Source: Sphingobacteriia bacterium | Lineage (GTDB): Bacteria > Bacteroidota > Bacteroidia > UBA7662 | Length of the DNA: 14,750 bases | Direction: 5' to 3' | Assembly: GCA_009926245.1 (NCBI GenBank) | Contig: RFPG01000007.1 | Span: 1 to 14,750 of the forward strand | Part shown: positions 1-6,530 of the stretch, one piece after another | How the letters are laid out: the number at the start of each line of letters is the position of its first letter | Position numbering within the stretch: the first letter of the stretch is position 1 | Program-made: the position numbers and the translations under genes | Notes under the pieces: generated by a model | Told to the model about the DNA's origin: nothing | Database searches by the model: none | What the model saw: only the letters and a program-made list of their open reading frames with translations

Positions 1-95
1 AAATCCCCCTCGTTCTCCCGGTCTTCATCGTCCACCACCACAATAACGCCCCCGCGGGCAATCGCTTCTATAGCCTCTTCGATGGTGTTCAACAT
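1..95 (-). CDS. ribB: 3,4-dihydroxy-2-butanone 4-phosphate synthase (RibB or RibBA), N-terminal fragment
   Basis: The 5' end of a gene running off the left edge; 31 codons are visible from an ATG at 95. They encode a short helix followed by [17 protein letters not shown]. The [10 protein letters not shown] stretch is the signature of DHBP synthase, which makes the four-carbon unit of riboflavin from ribulose 5-phosphate; its acidic residues bind the catalytic metal. Many Bacteroidota fuse this domain to GTP cyclohydrolase II (RibBA), but the C-terminal part is outside the window, so single or bifunctional cannot be decided. There is no Shine-Dalgarno sequence in front of the ATG. A promoter-like TATTTTTG lies 23 nt upstream on the same strand, inside the start of the divergent ligase gene. 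Confidence 0.9.
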   Translation of the reverse strand, partial: MLNTIEEAIEAIARGGVIVVVDDEDRENEGD

Positions 96-109
96 GTCAG
101 GGAAAGGGT

Positions 110-1516
110 TTGTTTCCGCAAAAATACGGCCCTGGCCCTACCATCGCTAATTTGGGAGCGTCAAAAGAACCCTTTTCCTTGAGCCTGACCGCCGCCACCC
201 ACGCCGTTCCAAACCCCTTGGACTCCGGGGCTCTACTGCCCGAGCGTCGCCTTTTTGACCTGGCCTGGGTTCTTTTTGTGGCCTCCATCCCCTTGTCCAA
301 AGCCGTGGGTTCCCTGGCCGAAGCCCTGATGGCTTGTTGCTGGCTGGCATCGTTGGGCCGAACTGGCCAAGCCGCCCGGTTTTGGGAATCCTGGAAAAAT
401 CATCCTGTGTTATGGGGATTCCCCGCCCTTTATTTGATGTTCCTGATGGGGGGGCTGTATTCGGAGAACGGAGCGGAAACCCTATGGGAACTCAATCAAA
501 AACATTACTTTTTGACCTTGCCTCTGATGCTGGGCACCCTAACCCCTTCCACCAAGGTCATGCGGCAAGCCTTGCTGGGATTTGGGGTGGCAAATCTCTT
601 GGTCGCAGGGATGATTGTAGGAATTGTTGCGACCGGGCAACCGTGGATGTTGGGAACCCCGCAAATCCCTTCGCCCCTGGTGCAACGTCCTCGGGCCTCC
701 CTGTTTATCGCCTTGGCCTTGTTGGGCCTCCTCAACGATTCCATGAATCGCTACCGGGCCGGGGAACGAGGGGCCTTGGGTTGGTGGATTCAGGGCCTCG
801 CCTTGACCCTGCTCTTGGCAGGGCTCGTTTTGCTCAAAGGGCGCGTGGGTCAGGTCGGTCTTTTGGGTGGTTTAGCCTGGATGGCTTGGAAATCCTATAC
901 CGTTGTTAAACAGCGAGTTTTGGCATTGAGTCTCTTGGTGTTGTTGAGCCTGCTGGCATGGAATACCTTGGAATCGGTCCGGCAACCATTCTTGGAAGCC
1001 ATCCATGAAATCCAAGAAAGCCAACAAGGTTACCCCCACAGTGAACCGGAATTTTCATCCATGGGAATGCGTTTTACCTATTGGAAAACCTACTTGGATT
1101 TATGGATGCAACACCCTTGGTGGGGGGTTGGCACCGGGGATATGGTTCCGATGGGTCGCCAGCTCTTTGAAAACCATCCCTTGGAAATTCCTTTCCACCG
1201 ACCGCACCAACAATGGTTGGAATTGGGAGTTCAATTGGGCCTACCGGGGGTGGGACTATTGGCGTGGGCTTGGTGGCTGTTGTGGAAGCATCGCCCCATA
1301 CAGGATCGAAGTTGGGTAGAAGCCGTGCATTTAATTTTTGCGGGGAGTATGTTCCTGGATTGCACCCTGAGCACCCAAGCGGGTATCAGTGCCTTTATGG
1401 CATTGCTGCTGGCCTTGCACTTTCAGGGAAGGGGAACTGCGGTCGATTATGGGGGGGATCCATCCAGCGCTGACCCATCAGTGGATCAATCCAGCGACGC
1501 CCATTCAAAGGCCTGA
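110..1516 (+). CDS. O-antigen ligase / Wzy-family polytopic membrane protein
   Basis: An inner-membrane protein of up to 468 residues with about ten hydrophobic segments starting near residue 48. It resembles the O-antigen ligase/polymerase family, which joins lipid-linked glycans to lipid A core or to each other on the periplasmic face. Supporting landmarks are RPRASLF near 193-199, KGRVGQ near 243-248, and [12 protein letters not shown] followed by [10 protein letters not shown] at about 321-344. [20 protein letters not shown] (365-384) corresponds to the family's conserved HNxYLxxxxExGxxGL, with HQ in place of HN. The start is uncertain: no in-frame ATG precedes residue 73, and TTG codons at 110, 152 and 179 are the candidates. 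TTG110 follows a purine-rich AGGGAAAGGG. The first 45 residues are not membrane-like and may not be translated. The 3' end overlaps the convergent GGGP synthase gene by 31 bp. Substrate (O-antigen, capsule or protein glycan) is not known. Confidence 0.72.
   Translation: MFPQKYGPGPTIANLGASKEPFSLSLTAATHAVPNPLDSGALLPERRLFDLAWVLFVASIPLSKAVGSLAEALMACCWLASLGRTGQAARFWESWKNHPVLWGFPALYLMFLMGGLYSENGAETLWELNQKHYFLTLPLMLGTLTPSTKVMRQALLGFGVANLLVAGMIVGIVATGQPWMLGTPQIPSPLVQRPRASLFIALALLGLLNDSMNRYRAGERGALGWWIQGLALTLLLAGLVLLKGRVGQVGLLGGLAWMAWKSYTVVKQRVLALSLLVLLSLLAWNTLESVRQPFLEAIHEIQESQQGYPHSEPEFSSMGMRFTYWKTYLDLWMQHPWWGVGTGDMVPMGRQLFENHPLEIPFHRPHQQWLELGVQLGLPGVGLLAWAWWLLWKHRPIQDRSWVEAVHLIFAGSMFLDCTLSTQAGISAFMALLLALHFQGRGTAVDYGGDPSSADPSVDQSSDAHSKA
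119..126 (-). promoter_or_regulatory. Candidate Bacteroidota -7 promoter box for the ribB-type gene
   Basis: On the minus strand this reads TATTTTTG, matching the Bacteroidota housekeeping -7 consensus TAnnTTTG. It ends 23 nt before the ribB ATG, so a transcript would carry a leader of roughly 15-20 nt. I see no good -33 TTG/TTTG; TTAG about 20 nt upstream is the nearest. The box lies inside the proposed start of the plus-strand ligase gene. The motif alone is weak, but see the finding on its positional enrichment. Confidence 0.45.
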
Positions 1517-2235
1517 GCCAAGGCCTTCCAGGCCTTCACCGGGTTTTCTTCAAATACAGACCCCATGACCACCCAGTCGGCACCGGCCTGACGCAAGGCC
1601 AGGGCCTGCTGAGGGGTCCGAACCCCACCCCCTACCACCAAGGGACCATCGACGACCTGCCGAACCGCCTCCACCATGGCCGTTGGAACCGGATGCAAGG
1701 CACCAGATCCGCAATCAAGGTAGAGGACTTTGAGTCCTAACTGGCTTCCAGCCAAGGCCGTGACCGCTGCAATATCGGGTTTGTCGGCGGGGATGGGCTG
1801 GGTCTGGGTGATGTAGTGGGCGGTCGTTGCCTTTCCCCCATCGACCAACATGTAACCGGTTGGCAAGATGGTCAGACCCGTGTTGCGAAGCAAGACAGCC
1901 GCCTGGACATGTTGCCCGATCAGGTATTCGGGGTTGCGTCCAGAAATAAGGGACAACAAAAGCAGGGCATCGGCCTTGGGCGATACCTGCAGCATGGACC
2001 CAGGGAAGAGGACCACGGGCAGCGTCACAAATTCAGCCAACCAATCCAAGGTGTCTTGGTAGGCGGTGGAGGTCTGTAGACTCCCTCCTACCAAAAAGCC
2101 CTGTACCGGACCCCGGTCCAAATCGGGAAGCAGGGGTGCCCAATCCAGAGGACGGAAGCGATCCGGATCTAGCAAGACCCATATACCCGGTTCCCCGGAA
2201 TTACGCTGGCTTAGGTTAACTTTGGAGCAGGCCAT
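1486..2235 (-). CDS. Geranylgeranylglyceryl-phosphate synthase family (GGGPS/PcrB-like), bacterial type
   Basis: A 249-residue TIM-barrel prenyltransferase. The family couples a polyprenyl diphosphate to sn-glycerol-1-phosphate through an ether bond, the first step of archaeal-type lipids. Motifs in order: LLDPD (21-25), VGGS (49-52), LFPGS (76-80), SGRNPEYLIGQHV (98-110), PTGYMLVDGG (125-134), YLDCGSGA (172-179), the phosphate-binding GGGVRTPQQA (202-211) and GSVFEE (225-230). The LISGRNPEYLIGQHV form is characteristic of the group shared by many Bacteroidota and Euryarchaeota. The role of such enzymes in Bacteroidota is not settled, and the exact prenyl chain length cannot be read here. The ATG at 2235 is the only reasonable start; it shares the CATG at 2233-2236 with the divergent gene. 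A TAnnTTTG box ends 8 nt before the ATG, implying an almost leaderless transcript. The 3' end overlaps the ligase gene. Confidence 0.9.
   Translation of the reverse strand: MACSKVNLSQRNSGEPGIWVLLDPDRFRPLDWAPLLPDLDRGPVQGFLVGGSLQTSTAYQDTLDWLAEFVTLPVVLFPGSMLQVSPKADALLLLSLISGRNPEYLIGQHVQAAVLLRNTGLTILPTGYMLVDGGKATTAHYITQTQPIPADKPDIAAVTALAGSQLGLKVLYLDCGSGALHPVPTAMVEAVRQVVDGPLVVGGGVRTPQQALALRQAGADWVVMGSVFEENPVKAWKALAQAFEWASLD
1508..1527. other. Short perfect hairpin across the convergent gene overlap
   Basis: AAGGCCT (1508-1514) and AGGCCTT (1521-1527) can form a 7-bp stem with a 6-nt loop, spanning the ligase stop codon. Neither strand has a T run directly after it, so it is not a classical intrinsic terminator. 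The sequence also encodes repeated Lys-Ala codons of the GGGP synthase C-terminus, which may be the only reason for the symmetry. Confidence 0.2.
2217..2224 (+). promoter_or_regulatory. Candidate -7 promoter box for the secreted-protein operon
   Basis: TAACTTTG matches the Bacteroidota -7 consensus TAnnTTTG and ends 9 nt before the ATG at 2234. Transcription would begin at about 2228-2231, giving a leader of only a few nucleotides. It lies within the first codons of the divergent GGGP synthase gene. No clear -33 TTG/TTTG is visible at the usual spacing. A competing reading is that the GGAG at 2224-2227, 6 nt from the ATG, is a ribosome binding site, which would need an earlier transcription start. 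Confidence 0.45.
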
Positions 2236-3769
2236 GGTTTACCCAAAGATACCTTCTCCAGCCCCTTTAGGCACCTTAAAGGCGGCGTTAAGGCAGTTCC
2301 TAATCCTGGTGACGGCCTTGTTCACCCTATCGGCCGGTGACACGCCTTCCTTGCGTTTGGGTTGGCAGGGCCTTCCCAAGGAGTTCAGGAATGCCGATGA
2401 TTGGAAAATCGCCGGACAAACCCAGGGAGGGCTTTGGTTTTATCTGCGCTCTCGGGGGCAGCATCAATTGGAATGGAGGGACCCCCGTAATCAATTCCGC
2501 AAACGCATCGCGTTGCCCGCTTACATGGTCAGCAATGTCTTCCTCAAAGTGATCGAGACCGGTGGCAAAACAACCCTGCTTTTTGATCTTTTTAACTCGG
2601 AGGGCGGAGAGCATGGGTTTTTTGGGGCGACCCTGCATCCGGATAGCAATACCCTGGGGCAACCCGTTTTGATAACCGAGGTCAAAGGCCTGGGCAATCG
2701 GGATCCAGCCAGGTACCAGGTGATGAGCGACCCCCTATCCTCGGAGCTCTTGATTTTGCATCAGACCCTTCGATCCCAAGTCCTTGAAATCCATGCCACG
2801 GTGCTCAATCAAAACCTGGAAGTGGTGGACACCCTCCATCATCAAGTCCGGGGATTTGGGGAGAACCCTTTTCGAGATCTTTATTTTGAAGAATGTTACG
2901 ATTTACGGAGGGTGGGTCCCCGACGCGTTGGCTTGTTGTTTGATTTCAAAGACCAGGCCCGGGATCGCAAGGCTCCGCAACAAGGCATCGTCCTGTTGGA
3001 TTGGGCCCAAAAGAAAATCCATTCCTTTGAACTCAAAGCACCAACCGTTGCGACGCAGGTTTTGGAAATTGCCAATGGAGGGGGCAGTGACTCGGTGCTG
3101 ATTTATGGTTTTGCCACCAACCCAGGGAGCCGAACCCCCGTGGCCATTCTGTGTTATGGTTTTCGTTTTTATGGAAAGGAGCCCTATCCCCTGGATGTGA
3201 AGGTCACCCCGCTTGGGGCCGATTTTATTCGTCAAAGTGAACGATTTTCCAATGTTAGTAGGGCATCCAATGTTCGGCACCTCCCGGAATTGCATTTGCA
3301 AACCCATAGCGACCGCTCGGTGACCCTGGCCTGGCGTCGCAGGTATCGCAGTTCCGAAACCATGGTTCAGTACACCCAGGGAATGCCGATTTATCGGGAG
3401 ATTGTTCGCCATCATGCCGAGGAATGGATCTTGACCCGCTGCAATCCCAAGGGCGAAATACGTTGGAAACAACTGCTGCCTATGAATTTGGTCATGCAGG
3501 AACCCGGTGAACAGCTCGAAAGCGTAAGTCTGGTCCTGGGATCCTCGGTTTGGTTAACCGGTTACCAGACCCTCAACAACCGAACCCGACCCTTTGCCTA
3601 CCAAATCCAAGCCGACGGCGCCGTTATCAACGGAGATTTGGAAGGACGACTGGACGATCTGCTGGTTACCTGGAGCCGCCCCCTCAGCGCTGACCCCAAC
3701 ACCTCCCTCTTCCCCAGCAGGCGCGGTGGCCGTGAAGGTCTTCTCTACCTCCATCAACCGAATTCATGA
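2234..3769 (+). CDS. Secreted protein of unknown function, possibly beta-propeller-like
   Basis: A 511-residue protein I do not recognise as a named family. The N-terminus looks like a Sec signal peptide: basic residues near 16-20 (Lys-Ala-Ala-Leu-Arg), a hydrophobic core at 21-33 and a likely cleavage near Ala34-Gly35. The rest is rich in short beta-strand patterns with aromatic and polar alternation and has no membrane segment. EEWILTRCNPKGEIRWKQLL (396-415) resembles the recurring 'D-x-hydrophobic ... xxxGxxxW' strand pair of Bacteroidota secreted repeat/propeller proteins, so a propeller-like fold is an inference. I chose ATG2234 over longer in-frame readings because it is followed directly by the signal peptide. 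Its start shares CATG with the divergent GGGP synthase. It is followed by a membrane-protein gene with a 4-bp ATGA overlap, so the two are probably translationally coupled. Location is likely periplasmic or outer surface; no lipobox cysteine is seen. Confidence 0.75.
   Translation: MVYPKIPSPAPLGTLKAALRQFLILVTALFTLSAGDTPSLRLGWQGLPKEFRNADDWKIAGQTQGGLWFYLRSRGQHQLEWRDPRNQFRKRIALPAYMVSNVFLKVIETGGKTTLLFDLFNSEGGEHGFFGATLHPDSNTLGQPVLITEVKGLGNRDPARYQVMSDPLSSELLILHQTLRSQVLEIHATVLNQNLEVVDTLHHQVRGFGENPFRDLYFEECYDLRRVGPRRVGLLFDFKDQARDRKAPQQGIVLLDWAQKKIHSFELKAPTVATQVLEIANGGGSDSVLIYGFATNPGSRTPVAILCYGFRFYGKEPYPLDVKVTPLGADFIRQSERFSNVSRASNVRHLPELHLQTHSDRSVTLAWRRRYRSSETMVQYTQGMPIYREIVRHHAEEWILTRCNPKGEIRWKQLLPMNLVMQEPGEQLESVSLVLGSSVWLTGYQTLNNRTRPFAYQIQADGAVINGDLEGRLDDLLVTWSRPLSADPNTSLFPSRRGGREGLLYLHQPNS
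2244..2251 (-). promoter_or_regulatory. Candidate -7 promoter box for GGGP synthase
   Basis: The minus strand reads TATCTTTG, a match to TAnnTTTG, ending 8 nt before the GGGP synthase ATG at 2235. It sits inside the first codons of the plus-strand secreted-protein gene and faces the plus-strand box at 2217-2224 across 19 bp. No convincing -33 element is seen (a TTTA lies 25 nt upstream, too far). The predicted transcript would be leaderless or nearly so. Confidence 0.45.
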
Positions 3770-4710
3770 TTTCGCTTTGGTTTTCCCGGCTCTTCGCCCC
3801 TTGGAATTATCTACTGGCCGCCCCTGTTGCTGCCATGCTTTTTGGGTGGAGTGCATGGCAGGGTCCCCGCATGTGGGCCCTTCCTTGGGGGGGCACCACC
3901 CCGGTTTCTGCCTGGATGATGGCGTTGTTATGGGGGCTTGTTGCCACGGTCGTGGTGGTGACCGAACGGTTTTTGCAGAATCGCCTCAAAGCAGGGGATG
4001 GCAACGGGTTGGGCTTTTTAGTTTGGGTCCTTGGGATTTGTTCGATGGACGCCGCAAGTTGGCCTTGGGCCATGATCGTGGCCACCCTGAGTTTGGCCCT
4101 ATTTACCTTGGCATGGTTGCATTTTCAAAACCAAGAACACGGGCTATCCCTCTTTGGGGCCGGGTTAGCAGCCGGATTCGGCAGTTTGTTCTATGCACCT
4201 CTTGGTGCCTTGTTGTTTTTTGGGGTGGTCGCCTTGGGATTTTGGCACCAAAAGTCACTTCGAAGGATCACCATTCTTTTTTTGGGGATGGGTTTGCCTT
4301 GGTACTTTGCTTACGCCCAGTCCATTCTAAGCGGGGATGACCTTGCTTTGGCCGGTTTAATCGGGTTGAACCCCGCTTGGCTTTTACCAAAAACCGCAGG
4401 TGGAATCTTGGGCTGGGATTGGTTGTTTTTGTTGGGTTTGGCTTTTGCAGGGCAATGTTCGCGTTGGCTTCAACCTGCTGAATTTCAACCTTTCATGCGG
4501 ACGGTTTTCTCCCAGGCCTTGTTTCTGTCGGTGGTTTTGTTTCTGTTTTGTTGGCTTATCAACATGGACCCTTGGGTGCTGTTAGCGGTATCCGCCCCGG
4601 TCTGGTCCCTTTGGGGAGGTGCCTATTTGCAATTTCGGGAGGCTCCTTGGATCAACGATCTTTTGGTTTTGGTCTGGCTGGTTCTATGGATCCAAAAAAC
4701 TTCCTTCTAA
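3766..4710 (+). CDS. Polytopic membrane protein, DUF6427-like
   Basis: A 314-residue, very hydrophobic protein with about eight to ten membrane segments (for example near 14-30, 48-66, 83-98, 100-118, 129-158, 166-184, 214-230, 244-264, 267-286 and 296-311). The opening MISLWFSRLFAPWNY, the overall length and the arginine/lysine-poor helices resemble the Bacteroidota-specific family DUF6427, for which no function is known to me; this match is from memory and moderate. There is no signal peptide, active-site motif or nucleotide-binding site. The ATG overlaps the stop of the upstream secreted-protein gene (ATGA), so it is the second gene of a two-gene operon. No T-run terminator follows. A G7 run at 3887-3893 lies early in the gene. 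Confidence 0.7.
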   Translation: MISLWFSRLFAPWNYLLAAPVAAMLFGWSAWQGPRMWALPWGGTTPVSAWMMALLWGLVATVVVVTERFLQNRLKAGDGNGLGFLVWVLGICSMDAASWPWAMIVATLSLALFTLAWLHFQNQEHGLSLFGAGLAAGFGSLFYAPLGALLFFGVVALGFWHQKSLRRITILFLGMGLPWYFAYAQSILSGDDLALAGLIGLNPAWLLPKTAGGILGWDWLFLLGLAFAGQCSRWLQPAEFQPFMRTVFSQALFLSVVLFLFCWLINMDPWVLLAVSAPVWSLWGGAYLQFREAPWINDLLVLVWLVLWIQKTSF

Positions 4711-4765
4711 TCCCCTAACATCGCACATGAATCTCCAAACGGCGCATGTTCATCGTCTGCTGACC

Positions 4766-4773
4766 TAAATTTG
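4766..4773 (+). promoter_or_regulatory. Candidate -7 promoter box for purQ
   Basis: TAAATTTG matches the Bacteroidota -7 consensus TAnnTTTG and lies in the only sizeable intergenic gap of the window, 65 nt before the purQ ATG. Transcription would start near 4777-4780, exactly where the G-free leader begins. The -33 region has only a poor match (TGTT at 4747-4750). Confidence 0.5.
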
Positions 4774-4838
4774 AGCCCTTTCCCAACCTATTACCCTCAT
4801 TCAACCCTCTTCTTTAACCCCTACCCTTCCTCCCAACT
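4774..4838 (+). promoter_or_regulatory. G-free, pyrimidine-rich 5' leader of purQ
   Basis: From 4776 to 4840 there is no G at all; the leader is almost entirely C, T and A, in repeated CCCT/ACCC patterns. There is no Shine-Dalgarno sequence, and without G the RNA cannot form GC or GU pairs within itself, so it should be open. This would suit ribosome entry without SD pairing, as is common in Bacteroidota. No purine riboswitch fold is possible in it. Confidence 0.5.
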
Positions 4839-5531
4839 ATGAAAGTCGGTATTGTTGTTTTCCCAGGTTCTAATTGCGATGCCGATACCCTGAAGGCTTT
4901 TGGGGCCTTGAACGGGGTCGATGCTCAACTCCTTTGGCACAAGGATACGGATTTGCAGGGCAGCGACTTGGTCGTTTTGCCGGGTGGCTTTAGCTACGGT
5001 GATTATTTGCGATCGGGCGCGATTGCCCGGTTTGCAGGCATCATGGAATCGGTCCGGCATTTTGCCATCCAAGGAGGGTATGTTCTGGGTATTTGCAATG
5101 GGTTTCAGGTTTTGACGGAGGCCGGCCTGCTCCCCGGCGCCTTACTACGTAACACATCGCAGCTTTTTATCTCCAAAGACGTTTACCTGCAGCCGGTCAG
5201 CCGCTTGGCAGCCATGAGCAAAAATTTAGAGGACCATAGGGCTTACCAAATTCCCATTGCCCATGGGGAGGGACGCTATTACATCGACGCCGATGGATTG
5301 CGCGCTCTCGAAGACGGGGACCAAATCATGTTTCGCTACGTCAATGCGGCGGGCAAGCCGGATGAAACTTCCAATCCCAACGGCTCACTGGCCGATATCG
5401 CCGGTATCTGCAGCCCCAACGGTCGAGTAATGGGGCTCATGCCCCATCCAGAGCGGGCGGTCCAATCCTTGCTGGGACTGGAAGACGGGTTACCTCTTTT
5501 GGAGGGCCTGGTTCATGCGATGACCCGGTAG
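4839..5531 (+). CDS. purQ: Phosphoribosylformylglycinamidine synthase subunit PurQ (glutamine amidotransferase)
   Basis: A 230-residue class I glutamine amidotransferase that supplies ammonia to PurL for converting FGAR to FGAM, the fourth step of purine synthesis. It begins MKVGIVVFPGSNCDADT, typical of PurQ. The oxyanion region is LPGGFSYGDYLRSGAIA (47-63); the nucleophile is Cys86 in GICNGFQVL, and the His203/Glu205 pair is in MPHPERA. Length is normal for stand-alone PurQ, which implies a small-type PurL and PurS elsewhere rather than the large single-chain enzyme. The start is unambiguous, preceded by a G-free leader and a TAnnTTTG box. It is transcribed alone here; its last 42 bp overlap the 3' end of convergent meaB. 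Confidence 0.96.
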   Translation: MKVGIVVFPGSNCDADTLKAFGALNGVDAQLLWHKDTDLQGSDLVVLPGGFSYGDYLRSGAIARFAGIMESVRHFAIQGGYVLGICNGFQVLTEAGLLPGALLRNTSQLFISKDVYLQPVSRLAAMSKNLEDHRAYQIPIAHGEGRYYIDADGLRALEDGDQIMFRYVNAAGKPDETSNPNGSLADIAGICSPNGRVMGLMPHPERAVQSLLGLEDGLPLLEGLVHAMTR

Positions 5532-6530
5532 ACCCAGGGCTTCCATGGTTTTGGCGACGGCCGAGGCTGGACTGTATTCCCCCTGGCGGACCCCTTCTTC
5601 AATGGATGGTCCAAGCGCCGAATCCCGTCCTTCCCCCATGGCCGCCCACAAGGCTTGGTTGAGCTTGCGACGGTATTGGTGAACCCTTTGTTCGGATCGT
5701 TTTTGGCGCAGCCAAGGCTCGTAAGCAGGCAAAGCTTGGAGGTTTTGAAGGGTCCCCCAAAAGTCCCCCAAACCTGTTTCTTGGAGGGCACTCATGGTCA
5801 AACAAGGGACTTTCCAACCTTCCAAAGAATGGGATGGAAACAGCGCCAAGGCTGAACGATAGAACGAACAGGTTTCAAGGGCGGCTTCCAAGCCATCTCC
5901 GTCGGCTTTGTTGATCAAGACCGTGTCTGCGGCTTCGACAATGCCCCTCTTGATCCCCTGCAATTCGTCGCCGGATCGGCCCAAAAGAACCAGGAGGGTC
6001 CAATCAACCAGGTTCGAAACCTCGATTTCATTTTGACCCACCCCAACGGTTTCTACCAAAACCCAATCAAAGCCGGCGAAACGACAGAGGTCCATGGCCT
6101 CTTGGGTGGCACGGGCTGTTCCCCCAAGCATGGTGCCGGCAGGTGATGGCCGAACAAAGGCCTGATCACGGGTGACCAAGCGCTGCATACGGGTTTTGTC
6201 ACCCAAGATGCTCCCCCCACTTTTGGCCGAAGATGGATCCACCGCCAAAACGGCGACACGATGCCCCCGGTCCAAGGCTTGGCAACCCAAAAGGTCAATA
6301 AACGTGCTTTTACCGGCTCCTGGAGGTCCAGTAACGGCCATGGACCACCCACGAGGGGTCGGATGATCGGTTTGGACCAATGCACGGTTGACATGGTCCA
6401 TCAGCACATCGGCGTCGGCTCGATCCGAGGCTCGTTGGCTTTCGACCAAGGTGATGGAACGAGCCAAAGCCCGGGTTCGGCCCTCCTTCAATTCCTCTAA
6501 CAAACCAAGGACTTCGGCCGAATCAAACAT
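5490..6530 (-). CDS. meaB: Methylmalonyl-CoA mutase chaperone GTPase MeaB (ArgK family)
   Basis: A 346-residue P-loop GTPase of the MeaB/MMAA family, which guards methylmalonyl-CoA mutase: it gates adenosylcobalamin loading and removes inactivated cofactor. Motifs are the Walker [10 protein letters not shown] (68-76), the DPSS...[12 protein letters not shown] stretch (98-115), the switch region [10 protein letters not shown] (159-168) and NKAD (207-210) for guanine. I chose ATG6530 ([11 protein letters not shown]). The frame is open further upstream to 6665, but that extension lies within the mutase gene and has no MeaB-like sequence. With this start it overlaps the mutase stop by 8 bp, indicating translational coupling and matched dosage. 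It is the last gene of the minus-strand run, and its 3' end overlaps convergent purQ. Length is normal for the family. Confidence 0.95.
   Translation of the reverse strand: MFDSAEVLGLLEELKEGRTRALARSITLVESQRASDRADADVLMDHVNRALVQTDHPTPRGWSMAVTGPPGAGKSTFIDLLGCQALDRGHRVAVLAVDPSSAKSGGSILGDKTRMQRLVTRDQAFVRPSPAGTMLGGTARATQEAMDLCRFAGFDWVLVETVGVGQNEIEVSNLVDWTLLVLLGRSGDELQGIKRGIVEAADTVLINKADGDGLEAALETCSFYRSALALFPSHSLEGWKVPCLTMSALQETGLGDFWGTLQNLQALPAYEPWLRQKRSEQRVHQYRRKLNQALWAAMGEGRDSALGPSIEEGVRQGEYSPASAVAKTMEALGLPGHRMNQALQKR

Noticed and set aside
334..909. A 191-codon plus-strand frame inside the ligase-like gene
   Set aside because: Out of frame with the ligase-like protein, no membrane segments or known motif; overlaps the region with clear ligase-family features.
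2066..2233. Upstream in-frame extension of the secreted protein to 2066
   Set aside because: It lies entirely over GGGP synthase codons, reads as low-complexity basic sequence, and would bury the signal peptide. ATG2234 gives a proper secreted N-terminus.
2903..3472. A 189-codon minus-strand frame opposite the secreted-protein gene
   Set aside because: Gly/Pro/His-rich shadow without a domain. The plus-strand frame has a signal peptide and is coupled to the next gene.
1467..3695. CAGCGCTGACCC occurring near the 3' ends of both the ligase-like and secreted-protein genes
   Set aside because: Only 12 nt are shared, with no flanking similarity or symmetry pointing to a mobile repeat. Encodes Ser-Ala-Asp-Pro in both; probably coincidence.
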